Source: Planctomycetota bacterium (lineage in GTDB: Bacteria > Planctomycetota > Phycisphaerae > UBA1845). Taken from it: a DNA stretch of 6,811 nt. Within the stretch, counting starts at the first letter, position 1; every line of letters starts with the position of its first letter. Shown piece by piece: positions 1 through 6,756 of this stretch. The DNA is taken from assembly GCA_022566435.1 (NCBI GenBank), contig JADFIX010000210.1, forward strand, positions 1-6,811, read 5' to 3'. The translations under genes and the position numbers were made by a program. Below the pieces are notes generated by a model. The model was not told the DNA's origin. It did no database searches and saw nothing but the letters and a program-made list of their open reading frames with translations.

Positions 1-425
1 CGGCTGCTGCCGATCTCGGAGCCGCTGCTGGACCGGTTGTCGGCAGCCCGTCCTCGGTGGGGGCTGAGGATATCGACGTGGACATTGGTGTAGTTGCTGC
101 GCAGCTGCTCCTGCAGCGTGCTGTCTGCCTCAGGGAAGAAGGCCTCAACCTGAACCTGCTGGTGCCAGTCAGCTGGGATCTGATAGACCTGCACCTCGCC
201 GGGCAGAATATCTGTGTCGTAGGTCTGCCCAGCTTCCAGCTCCGGAGCGTTGTTCAGCGAGGAGCCGGCGTAGATCGTCTCATCGGATTCCCGGTCACGT
301 TCCATCTCGATCCACTCCAGGTCCTCATCCGCCCAGGGGAGTCCATTGGAGTCGTAGTCGTTGTAGTAGTCTTCACCGTTGACCGGGTCGGGCTCCTCCT
401 CCACGATCAGTTCGAAGGTCAGCAC
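1..425 (-). other. Atypical acidic PPC-like C-terminal segment of the Cys-rich protein
   Basis: This is the last visible part of the secreted protein, about residue 657 onward. It has no cysteine, is rich in Glu and Asp, and contains a stretch (ELEAGQTYDTDILPGEVQVY, then QIPADWHQQVQVEAFFP) that resembles a bacterial pre-peptidase C-terminal (PPC) type beta-sandwich. From memory it also resembles the region after the von Willebrand A domain in actinobacterial secreted proteins. Codon use differs from the rest of the gene. All 8 Gln are CAG, 7 of 9 Leu are CTG, and TCG (Ser) and GCG (Ala) are almost absent, whereas upstream CAA, TCG and GCG are common. The family assignment is tentative. The compositional contrast is directly visible. 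Confidence 0.5.
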
Positions 426-2393
426 GTTGGTGCCTTGGCAAAAAGCGCCATCGCAAGTACCAGGGCATTCCGCGTCGGTCGTGCATTCAATTGTCGTAAT
501 ATCCACCACGCTGCCGTCGATCCACATTTCCGTGGCGTCGTTCGCGCCCGTGTCCGCGGAGTCCGTTTGGCTCCAGAACGCGGTCGCCCCGTTAAGCGTG
601 CCGACCGTTCGAGCGCTGCGCATGACCACGTAGCCGTTCGGCGGAATGATGACCGGGCTCGGCTGCGGAACTTCGAGCTGGCTGGGTTTGCAACTCGGGT
701 AGCAATCGACCTCGATCGTCCAGTCGCGTGTGCCGGTGAGCGGCAGATTCAGCGTGGGTGCCGCGATCCCGCCGATTTGGAGTTCGACTTGAATCGTATC
801 CACGAGAATCGTTCCCGTTGAATCCCAAATATCGAAGATGATGTCTTCGTTTTGAAATGTGATGCCGCCGCGGAAACGGAACTGGGTTAAGCGGAGATAC
901 GAGCCGTTCTCGAGCGAGTAATCGTCACCAATTTGAATGAAACCGTCCTCGCAGCCGCCCTCGGTCGTGTTCGGGCCGCATGGGTCGTCCTCGCAGTTTC
1001 CCGGGTTGCTCGCTGTGCAAATCTGGCCCCCTGGAAACGTGCACTCCTCGCCTCCCGGGCACGGGAAAAACTCTTGAAAATCACAGCTGGCACCGCTGCC
1101 ACTGCAAATGCCGCAGTCGTCACCGGAATTTACGACCAGACAGATTACGTTACTTGGTTCCCCATTGTTGCAGGTACCGACCTGGCCACAATCGGGGTTG
1201 CTCACCTCGCATAGCGCACCGACGTTGTCGCCACCGACACAGGGTTTCAAGCAATACTGTGGGGCAAATCCATCGCCGTCCAAGTCTTCACAATAGATGG
1301 GGGCGGGGTCCGGTAGCTGAGTGGAACCGGCTTGGCAAACAAGGCCCGACGGACGAACAGGCCCGAGCGAACCTTCGTCGGTGCCGTTTGGCGACACACC
1401 GCTCCCGTACTTCGGGCAAATGCACTTGTTGCCTTCTAGCTGCTCGGGATCGGTGTAGCGCAGCCAGCTACCGCCACCACCCGTACAGGTGGTCTCGTCC
1501 GACTCTGTGCAAGCACCGCCCGTACAGCAACGACCGATCGCGCCATTGACAGTCAGACCCACGTAACATGCTTCGGTGCCATCGTCGCACAGCCCGCCGC
1601 TCGTGATCAAGCAGTCGCCCTGCGGGCATTGGCTGGAGCGATCACATCGCAGACCATTGGCCGCACCACTCACGCACTGACTCGGACAAGGGTTCAAGTC
1701 GGAACCGGAAAAACCGGAACTCTGGGGAACGCAAACCGAATGCTCGTTACCTGTTCCGTCATCTTCGCAGCGGTCTTCGATGCAGAAGCCGTTTCCCGTC
1801 TCGCAGGTCCAGCCGGAAAGCTGGACGACATCGCAACGCTGCACAAAACTGCCTGGCTCGCAAGTGCCGGCGTTCACGGCCTCACAGTCCGCATCCGCAG
1901 AACCGCCGGCTTGGGCGGTGGAACACGGAACGGTCGGGTCGTCACTGCAAACGCCGCGAACGATGCACTGCACGATGTTGCACTGGTCGCCGAGCGACGC
2001 GTCGCAGTCTTCGTCGCAGCTACATATTTCGGCGAGTTGCCCATTGCCGGCGGCGCGCGACGCGCCCGCATTGCCCGCCGACGATACCGGCGAGGAGCCA
2101 ATGATTTTGGCAAAGTGGACTCTGGTTTCCACCGCCTCCACAGTGTCGGCGTCGGAAGAGCGGCGCCGCTCCGCAGCATCAGGCTGCAAAGGCATGGAGA
2201 GCGGTTCACGCGCTTGCGTGGCCGCCGGTGTACTTGCACTACTGGCGGAACGATCCGCGGAAGCAGCGCCCTGTACGGCTAGTCCGCCGCTGTCATCAGC
2301 CGGCGCAACTTGCAGACTCAGGCCGAAGACCAAAAGGCCGATGACCGATGCGCCCGACATTGAGCGCCAAGTTTTTTCACGATACCAATTCAT
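1..2393 (-). CDS. Large secreted Cys-rich protein, C-terminus beyond window
   Basis: I translated the minus strand codon by codon from 2393 to the window edge and found 797 codons with no stop, so the gene is incomplete on its C-terminal side. Residues 1-32 form a signal peptide: a basic N-region, a hydrophobic core (VIGLLVFGLSL) and an APA cleavage site before DD, so the protein is exported. Residues 33-123 are a Ser/Ala-rich linker. Residues 124-481 are Cys-rich, with repeated short CxxxxxC patterns and one DLDGDGF loop that resembles a calcium-binding loop. Residues 482-636 look beta-rich (for example IIFDIWDSTGTILVDTIQVE and PPNGYVVMRS). Residues 637-652 hold a last Cys cluster (ECTTDAECPGTCDGAFC). 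From about residue 657 the style changes to acidic, Cys-free sequence. I recognise no enzymatic domain; a structural or surface role is inferred. An in-frame ATG lies at 2399, but 2393 has the better ribosome binding site spacing. Confidence 0.88.
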   Translation of the reverse strand, partial: MNWYREKTWRSMSGASVIGLLVFGLSLQVAPADDSGGLAVQGAASADRSASSASTPAATQAREPLSMPLQPDAAERRRSSDADTVEAVETRVHFAKIIGSSPVSSAGNAGASRAAGNGQLAEICSCDEDCDASLGDQCNIVQCIVRGVCSDDPTVPCSTAQAGGSADADCEAVNAGTCEPGSFVQRCDVVQLSGWTCETGNGFCIEDRCEDDGTGNEHSVCVPQSSGFSGSDLNPCPSQCVSGAANGLRCDRSSQCPQGDCLITSGGLCDDGTEACYVGLTVNGAIGRCCTGGACTESDETTCTGGGGSWLRYTDPEQLEGNKCICPKYGSGVSPNGTDEGSLGPVRPSGLVCQAGSTQLPDPAPIYCEDLDGDGFAPQYCLKPCVGGDNVGALCEVSNPDCGQVGTCNNGEPSNVICLVVNSGDDCGICSGSGASCDFQEFFPCPGGEECTFPGGQICTASNPGNCEDDPCGPNTTEGGCEDGFIQIGDDYSLENGSYLRLTQFRFRGGITFQNEDIIFDIWDSTGTILVDTIQVELQIGGIAAPTLNLPLTGTRDWTIEVDCYPSCKPSQLEVPQPSPVIIPPNGYVVMRSARTVGTLNGATAFWSQTDSADTGANDATEMWIDGSVVDITTIECTTDAECPGTCDGAFCQGTNVLTFELIVEEEPDPVNGEDYYNDYDSNGLPWADEDLEWIEMERDRESDETIYAGSSLNNAPELEAGQTYDTDILPGEVQVYQIPADWHQQVQVEAFFPEADSTLQEQLRSNYTNVHVDILSPHRGRAADNRSSSGSEIGSS

Positions 2394-2399
2394 GTTCAT

Positions 2400-2407
2400 T
2401 CACCTCC
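2400..2407 (-). promoter_or_regulatory. Strong ribosome binding site deciding the start
   Basis: The minus strand reads GGAGGTGA, which is complementary to eight consecutive bases of the usual 16S rRNA 3' end. The GGAGG core lies 9 bases before the ATG at 2393 but only 3 bases before the in-frame ATG at 2399. The spacing therefore favours 2393 as the start of the Cys-rich secreted protein. Using 2399 would add only Met-Asn. Confidence 0.75.
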
Positions 2408-2482
2408 CAGGCAAGAAGCCTACTCATGAGAAGTCACCCTACAGCAAACGTGCTGCCAGATATGCCCCATAACGTTGGCCGC

Positions 2483-2511
2483 ATTGTATCTAGAAGCGTG
2501 TCGGAATACAA
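2483..2511 (-). promoter_or_regulatory. Putative sigma70-like promoter of the Cys-rich protein gene
   Basis: On the minus strand there is a -35-like TTGTAT (2511-2506), a 17-base spacer and a -10-like TACAAT (2488-2483, five of six consensus bases). A run of nine T (minus strand; 2514-2522) lies just upstream and could act as an UP-like element. Transcription would start near 2476 and leave a 5' UTR of about 80 bases before the ATG at 2393. The -35 box matches only three of six positions, so this is a candidate only. Confidence 0.42.
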
Positions 2512-2683
2512 ACAAAAAAAAACAGATTCATGCGATTTCCCTGCAAGTATTTTTAGCGGGCACCCCGTGTTCAAAGTGCCAGACGCAAGGTTACGCTACG
2601 GCCCGAATCGGGCAGGTGCAATCTCGGCTCGACGGGGAGAGCAATGTGCCTGCTTCGGAAGCTGGGGCGAGGGCGCTGGGCGG

Positions 2684-3916
2684 TCAATCGTCGATCAGTT
2701 CAGCGATGGCGGGCAGCAAATTGGTGTCGCCCTCGATCCGAATGCGATGCTGCTGAACCCGCTCAAATGCGTCCTGTTTGGCGTTGACGATGGCCAACCA
2801 CGTTTGAGGATCAGTTTCTACGGATAAATCAGGCCTGCCGGCTAGGCCGGTCGTCACTTGTACATCGTCGGGCGTCAGGGTCACCGTGTAGCGGTCCGAT
2901 AAATCATCCGTCTTGGTCGAGAAGATGAAATGGGCTCTTCCCGTCACGGACCGCAATTTGTGGCGATTTCGTGCGCACGCCAACGCTGAAAAGAACCCGG
3001 AAACCGATTCAGTCCGATAAACTGACTCAGAGTCGGAGTTCGCTTTTTCGACACGTCGACGCAACCAGTCAATCGATCCGCCAATGGCGAGACGGTGAAT
3101 CTCACGTGCGGCCCGCTTACGGGCCTCGCGCAGAATGTCTCGGGCGATCATTTTGTCAATGGACCTAAGTCGGGTGACTTCCCAATACGCACGAAGGAAT
3201 CGAACCAGGTCCGTTCGTTGCCCGCGGTGGATGCCTGACGAAACGAAATCGGCGAGGTCACTTACGGTATCGCCGCGCCTCACGGCGCCGTCGCGGCAGC
3301 GCCCCTTGCGGTCCGGATCGATCAAGTGGGAACGGCATGCGCCGTCGGTGTCACGAGTCACCAAGATGTTTCGCCAGAATAATCCGCCATGTTTCACGCC
3401 CGCGCGGTGCATGTTTCGCAAGTCGCGGGCAAGTACCTCGATAAGGCGGCGACGTTCGTGCGGACCCTGGAGCGGGTCGGAGACGGGTCGGGCGGACAGA
3501 ACGTCCAGAGACGGCGCCCTGGTCAGTCCTTCCGTAATCAGAAAGCAGGCCTTAAGGAATCCCCCCGATCGTCGCTCCCCGTAAGCGATCGGACGGACGG
3601 CGGGAATGCCCCGTCGCCGCATTTCCGCCAGAACGTCATATTCAAACCTGGCCCGGCTTTTTCCGAAAAGCGTGCCACGGAACATACCCTTCAGACGAGC
3701 CGTCAAACCGCGATATCGATAACGCTTGATATAGATACGCTGCGGTGCGCCGCCTTCCGGGCCGACTTCGACCGGAAACGTCTCCGACGAGCCGCTAATC
3801 GCCGCAAACGTCTCAGGTTTGTACTTCAAGACTTGATCGACGGACGCGAACCCGAGCTCGGCCAGCCAAGTGCGATCGGGCGGATCGTCGACGATGAAAT
3901 GTTCACTTCTGCTCAT
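2684..3916 (-). CDS. InaA/WaaP/KdkA-like kinase fused to SCP-2 domain
   Basis: A 410-residue cytoplasmic protein with two domains. Residues about 15-290 match the lipopolysaccharide kinase InaA/WaaP/KdkA fold, which in known members phosphorylates sugars of the LPS inner core with ATP. The ATP-binding Lys is likely K64 in IYIKRYRYRG, the helix-C Glu is near E92, the catalytic loop is HGGLFWRNILV (176-186), and the metal-binding Asp is D200 in LIDPDRK. The loop has Gly178 where the family usually has the catalytic Asp, so activity is uncertain. Residues about 308-410 resemble an SCP-2 sterol-carrier domain: a GRAHFIFS strand, YTVTLTPDDVQVTTG, PDLSVETD, and a closing IRIEGDTNLL. A lipid-linked substrate or membrane contact is an inference. 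The frame stays open upstream to an ATG at 4084, but those 56 residues look unlike the family. The ATG at 3916 follows a purine-rich GAGAAGAAG and begins a natural N-terminus (MSRSEHFIVD). Confidence 0.82.
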   Translation of the reverse strand: MSRSEHFIVDDPPDRTWLAELGFASVDQVLKYKPETFAAISGSSETFPVEVGPEGGAPQRIYIKRYRYRGLTARLKGMFRGTLFGKSRARFEYDVLAEMRRRGIPAVRPIAYGERRSGGFLKACFLITEGLTRAPSLDVLSARPVSDPLQGPHERRRLIEVLARDLRNMHRAGVKHGGLFWRNILVTRDTDGACRSHLIDPDRKGRCRDGAVRRGDTVSDLADFVSSGIHRGQRTDLVRFLRAYWEVTRLRSIDKMIARDILREARKRAAREIHRLAIGGSIDWLRRRVEKANSDSESVYRTESVSGFFSALACARNRHKLRSVTGRAHFIFSTKTDDLSDRYTVTLTPDDVQVTTGLAGRPDLSVETDPQTWLAIVNAKQDAFERVQQHRIRIEGDTNLLPAIAELIDD

Positions 3917-4055
3917 CTTCTTCTCGTCGTTTGCAGGACAACGCAAAGTCGTTTCCAACTCGTACCGCAGGCATCTTGACTGCATCGTCATCGCGGTTCG
4001 TGCAGGCCGGAAGCCAGCGGTACAAATGAACCTGCGCTGTAGCGTTGGAGACGTG

Positions 4056-4084
4056 ATAGTGCAGCTTGGTGCACGCGGCGTCAA
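4056..4084 (-). promoter_or_regulatory. Weak candidate promoter for the kinase-like gene
   Basis: On the minus strand TTGACG (4084-4079, five of six -35 consensus bases) is followed after 17 bases by CACTAT (4061-4056, only three of six -10 bases). It would give a 5' UTR of about 130 bases before the ATG at 3916. The poor -10 box makes this tentative. Confidence 0.25.
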
Positions 4085-4311
4085 CCGGGAGGAGTCTGAC
4101 CGAATATCGTGACCACATCTGCGGCGGGCGGCGTGTCGCCGTCATGCCATGTGAGTGACCATTGCGATCGAGCGAATCGTCGATGTTTCGAGTGGGGCAC
4201 AGGTTGGCGCTGCCAGGAAACGGACCGGCATGGTTGTTCCGGGGCGTCAGAGACCGGATTGCTCCCTTGGCGCGAGCAAACAGGCGTGATTCGCGGCGAC
4301 AGACGCCGGTT

Positions 4312-4324
4312 TCGATTGAATCGA
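4312..4324. promoter_or_regulatory. 13-bp palindrome upstream of the beta-helix gene promoter
   Basis: TCGATT-G-AATCGA is a perfect inverted repeat with a one-base centre. It lies about 20 bases upstream of the -35 box at 4344-4349. Its position would suit an activator or repressor site, but a single short palindrome may arise by chance. Confidence 0.25.
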
Positions 4325-4343
4325 GAAGGAGGCCGCTTTTTCC

Positions 4344-4372
4344 TTGAATCGGACGGTTTGTTTGCGTACAAT
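4344..4372 (+). promoter_or_regulatory. Putative sigma70-like promoter of the beta-helix protein gene
   Basis: TTGAAT (4344-4349, four of six consensus bases), a 17-base spacer and TACAAT (4367-4372, five of six) form a well-spaced housekeeping-type promoter. Transcription would start near 4380 and give a 5' UTR of about 67 bases. The -10 hexamer and spacer length are the same as in the candidate promoter of the Cys-rich protein gene. Confidence 0.55.
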
Positions 4373-4434
4373 CGCAGTTTGGAGACGGACAAATCGAAAT
4401 TCCCGTCTTGCACGTACTCATCTCACATTGTTTT

Positions 4435-4438
4435 AAGG
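4435..4438 (+). promoter_or_regulatory. Ribosome binding site choosing the ATG at 4447
   Basis: AAGG followed by T lies 8 bases before the ATG at 4447. The earlier in-frame ATG at 4408 has no comparable site and would put 13 residues in front of an otherwise standard signal peptide. The start at 4447 is therefore preferred. Confidence 0.6.
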
Positions 4439-4446
4439 TAACGAGA

Positions 4447-6756
4447 ATGTGGGCGAACCGAGTGAGGATACCGTTTTATGCCGCGCTGACTCTATCAGTG
4501 GCGGGTGGAGCGTTTGCCGGACAAGTCATCTACGTTAACGACGATGCGAGCGGAGCGAATAACGGCTCGAGTTGGAACGACGCATTCGTCACCGTGCAAG
4601 ACGCGATCGCGCAGGCAAGTAGCGGCGATCAAGTTTGGGTGGCGGCCGGTGTTTATTATCCGGATGGCGTTGGTCCGCCGCTTGATCGTAACGCTTCGAT
4701 TGTGCTCAAAGATGCGGTAGAGCTTTACGGAGGGTTTGCCGGCAACGAGTCGGCGCTTGCGGATCGTGATTTTCAAACGCACCAGAGCATTCTCTCCGGC
4801 GATTTGCTTGGCAACGACGAGCCGGTGAATTGCAACACGGACGGCGAGTGCCAGTTCAACGGCCGCTACTGCGTGAGCGGTGCATGTGTCGTTAAAACGA
4901 TGATCGACGACAACAGCTATACCGTCGTTACGGCGGATGGCATGAGTTCGGCCACCGTGTTGGATGGGTTTATCGTAACGGGTGGGCACGCGAACGGATC
5001 ATTCCAGCATAATGGGCCGCGGCAATATGGCGCGGGCATGTACGTGCGGTACGTGGATGGGCCAACGCCTGTTCCCAGTGAGCCGATGATCAGGAACTGT
5101 CGATTCGAATGGAACTCGGCGAGAGTCTGGGGCGGCGCCTTATTTGTGCAAGCACATCCAAGCGCGCCTGACGGTCCTTATATTGAAGGCTGCATGTTTT
5201 TTCGAAATTCTTCGCTTAATCCGGACGTTTCGTTAGGCGGGGCTTTGTACAATCTCGACACGGATACGCGGCTAGATCAATGTACCTTTGAGAATAACCT
5301 AGCGGCCGGTGGACTCGGTGGATTCGGCGGCGCTATCGGTACGCAGAATCTTGTCTTGTTCCTTAGCTTGGGGCGATTTGCGTCAATGAAGATCAATCGT
5401 TGCACTTTCATAAACAATCGCACGGATGGGTACGGCGGCGCCATGTATGATTCGCACAACGACACTGTTTTTCGCAACTGCACTTTTGTCGGAAATCGCG
5501 CAAAAATGGGCGGCGCCTATTCAAACGTCGGGGGTACGCCAACCGTCGTGAATTCGGTTTTTGTCGGTAACGCCGCGACTGAATTATCGCCCGTCGCACC
5601 TTCACGGTCAGGCGGCGCTTTGGCCATGCCGGGCAGCGACCGGGATCAAGAAGCGACGATCGTCAATTGCCTGTTTGTCAACAATTACGCGGTGGACACG
5701 GGCGGCGGCATCTATTGGAAGCCGCTGGACAACCCGGCGGGCATTCGGAGGATCGCGAATTCCATTTTGATAGGAAACACGGCCGGCGGAAGTCCAAATC
5801 AAATCTTCGTTGACGCTGAGGTGCCGGAGCTCGCTCCCGAAGTCACGTACAGCAACGTCGAGGGGGGGTTCACTGGTGAAGGCAATATTGATGTAGATCC
5901 GCTCTTTGTCGATGTGGCCGGACCGGATGCAATCGTCGGCACCGAGGACGACAATCTGCATCTGAGCCCCGGGTCGCCATGTATTGACGCCGGTGATAAT
6001 GGCATTGTCATTTCGATCGGCATCGCTACGGATATTGAGGGGTTGCCGCGCCGCGTTGACGATTGCGATACCGTGGACACCGGTGGGGGCGAGCCACCGA
6101 ACGTCGACATCGGGCCCCACGAGTTTTCCGACGACACCGACGGTGATGGCGTGTGCGATTCGGAGGATATTTGCCCAGGCGGTGACGACAACCTCGACAT
6201 GGATGGCGACGGCGTGCCGGACGATTGCGACCCGTGCCCGAGCGACGATCCGGACGATACCGACGGCGACGGGGTTTGCGAGTCGGCGGATGTATGCCCC
6301 GGCAGCGATGACACTATCGACAGCGACGGTGACGGCGTGCCCGATGGATGCGACCTTTGTCCCGGCAGCGATGATCGCATGGATGCGGATGCCGATTCCG
6401 TGCCTGATGATTGCGACCGCTGCCCCGGCAGTGATGATACGATCGATACGGATGGCGACGGACTTCCGGACGATTGCGACATTTGCGACAACCGATTTCC
6501 GGATTCGTGCGCCTTTTCATCGCCGATTCAACCACCGCCGCCACACGACATCCTCAAGATCCGCTACCTATCGATCGATCACCGCGGAGACGATGCAGAG
6601 AACGTGGGCGTGGGTTACGACATACAGATAGAACTGTCCGCCACACTCGTGAACGGCGTGACGGCCGTTGGTTCGAATTGGTGGGCGCTTGCGCCGGACG
6701 CAAATTGCATCTCCGTCGTGGGGTGGACCCGACGGGTCAATGCCATTCTTAGTTGA
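4447..6756 (+). CDS. Secreted choice-of-anchor Q beta-helix protein with thrombospondin type 3 repeats
   Basis: A 769-residue exported protein. Residues 1-24 are a signal peptide (a basic start, the core AALTLSVAGG, and an AFA cleavage site before GQ). Residues 27-130 form the usual cap of this family (VIYVNDDASG, SGDQVWVAAGVYYPDG, ELYGGFAGNE, ILSGDLLGND). Parallel beta-helix rungs of the type xxNCxFxxNxAxxGGA begin near residues 214, 245, 275, 315, 341, 367, 405 and 436. The choice-of-anchor Q end motif DIGPHEF is at 554-560, after LSPGSPCIDAGD. Residues 562-690 carry thrombospondin type 3 calcium-binding repeats. After a short Pro-rich linker, residues 699-769 resemble the start of a C-terminal module frequent in planctomycete secreted proteins (DILKIRYLSID, SNWWALAPDANCISVVG). 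A surface or extracellular structural role is inferred; no catalytic site is visible. The C-terminus ends abruptly as WTRRVNAILS and may be frameshifted near 6720. Confidence 0.9.
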   Translation: MWANRVRIPFYAALTLSVAGGAFAGQVIYVNDDASGANNGSSWNDAFVTVQDAIAQASSGDQVWVAAGVYYPDGVGPPLDRNASIVLKDAVELYGGFAGNESALADRDFQTHQSILSGDLLGNDEPVNCNTDGECQFNGRYCVSGACVVKTMIDDNSYTVVTADGMSSATVLDGFIVTGGHANGSFQHNGPRQYGAGMYVRYVDGPTPVPSEPMIRNCRFEWNSARVWGGALFVQAHPSAPDGPYIEGCMFFRNSSLNPDVSLGGALYNLDTDTRLDQCTFENNLAAGGLGGFGGAIGTQNLVLFLSLGRFASMKINRCTFINNRTDGYGGAMYDSHNDTVFRNCTFVGNRAKMGGAYSNVGGTPTVVNSVFVGNAATELSPVAPSRSGGALAMPGSDRDQEATIVNCLFVNNYAVDTGGGIYWKPLDNPAGIRRIANSILIGNTAGGSPNQIFVDAEVPELAPEVTYSNVEGGFTGEGNIDVDPLFVDVAGPDAIVGTEDDNLHLSPGSPCIDAGDNGIVISIGIATDIEGLPRRVDDCDTVDTGGGEPPNVDIGPHEFSDDTDGDGVCDSEDICPGGDDNLDMDGDGVPDDCDPCPSDDPDDTDGDGVCESADVCPGSDDTIDSDGDGVPDGCDLCPGSDDRMDADADSVPDDCDRCPGSDDTIDTDGDGLPDDCDICDNRFPDSCAFSSPIQPPPPHDILKIRYLSIDHRGDDAENVGVGYDIQIELSATLVNGVTAVGSNWWALAPDANCISVVGWTRRVNAILS
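6166..6477 (+). repeat. Five tandem thrombospondin type 3 units
   Basis: Five head-to-tail units lie in frame inside the beta-helix protein, at 6166-6228, 6229-6288, 6289-6351, 6352-6414 and 6415-6477. Four are 63 bases (21 residues) and the second is 60. The core is CPGSDDxxDxDGDGVPDDC, with Asp-rich loops that bind calcium in known thrombospondin type 3 repeats and one Cys at each end. The fourth unit is degenerate (DADADSVPDDC, having lost its glycines). A partial unit, DTDGDGVCDSE, precedes them from about 6136. The third and fifth units are the most alike, which suggests internal duplication. Confidence 0.85.

Larger units (their letters stand above)
2394..2683. other. Intergenic spacer between two minus-strand genes
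   Basis: This stretch of about 290 bases separates the stop of the kinase-like gene from the start of the Cys-rich gene. Apart from the promoter and ribosome binding site listed separately, it holds a GCCCGA/TCGGGC inverted repeat at 2601-2613 with a one-base centre and an 8-base palindrome CTCATGAG at 2423-2430. Neither is followed by a T-rich run on the minus strand, so I see no convincing intrinsic terminator for the upstream gene. No small gene is supported here. Confidence 0.6.
3917..4446. other. Divergent intergenic region of about 530 bases
   Basis: This region separates two divergently transcribed genes. It contains the promoter candidates, the 13-base palindrome and the ribosome binding site listed separately. 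Open frames of 80-172 codons exist on both strands here. They overlap one another, lack good ribosome binding sites and give basic, Arg-rich translations without recognisable motifs, so I do not call them genes. I see no tRNA, riboswitch or other structured RNA in it. Confidence 0.6.

Noticed and set aside
57..821. Plus-strand open frame of 254 codons
   Set aside because: It lies opposite the long reverse-strand gene, has no ribosome binding site or recognisable motif, and its translation is a basic, Val/Arg-rich shadow.
1629..2472. Overlapping plus-strand open frames of 217 and 230 codons
   Set aside because: Both are antisense to the N-terminal half of the Cys-rich secreted protein, whose signal peptide and cysteine pattern are far more convincing.
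2514..2522. Run of nine T on the minus strand as an intrinsic terminator of the kinase-like gene
   Set aside because: No stable hairpin directly precedes it on the minus strand. Its place just before a candidate -35 box fits a promoter element better.
3917..4084. 56-residue N-terminal extension of the kinase-like protein to the ATG at 4084
   Set aside because: The extension is Arg/Cys-rich, unlike the family, and runs through the putative promoter region. The ATG at 3916 gives a normal N-terminus.
3903..4441. Open frames of 110, 110 and 172 codons on both strands in the divergent region
   Set aside because: They overlap each other and the promoter of the beta-helix gene, lack good ribosome binding sites and show no domain-like pattern.
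6166..6477. Tandem repeats as a CRISPR array
   Set aside because: The units are contiguous, in frame and encode thrombospondin type 3 repeats. There are no unique spacers between conserved repeats.
5799..6491. Minus-strand 230-codon frame with Ser/Pro-rich repeats
   Set aside because: The repeats are the antisense reading of the thrombospondin type 3 units. The plus-strand frame has recognisable calcium-binding motifs and the correct gene context.
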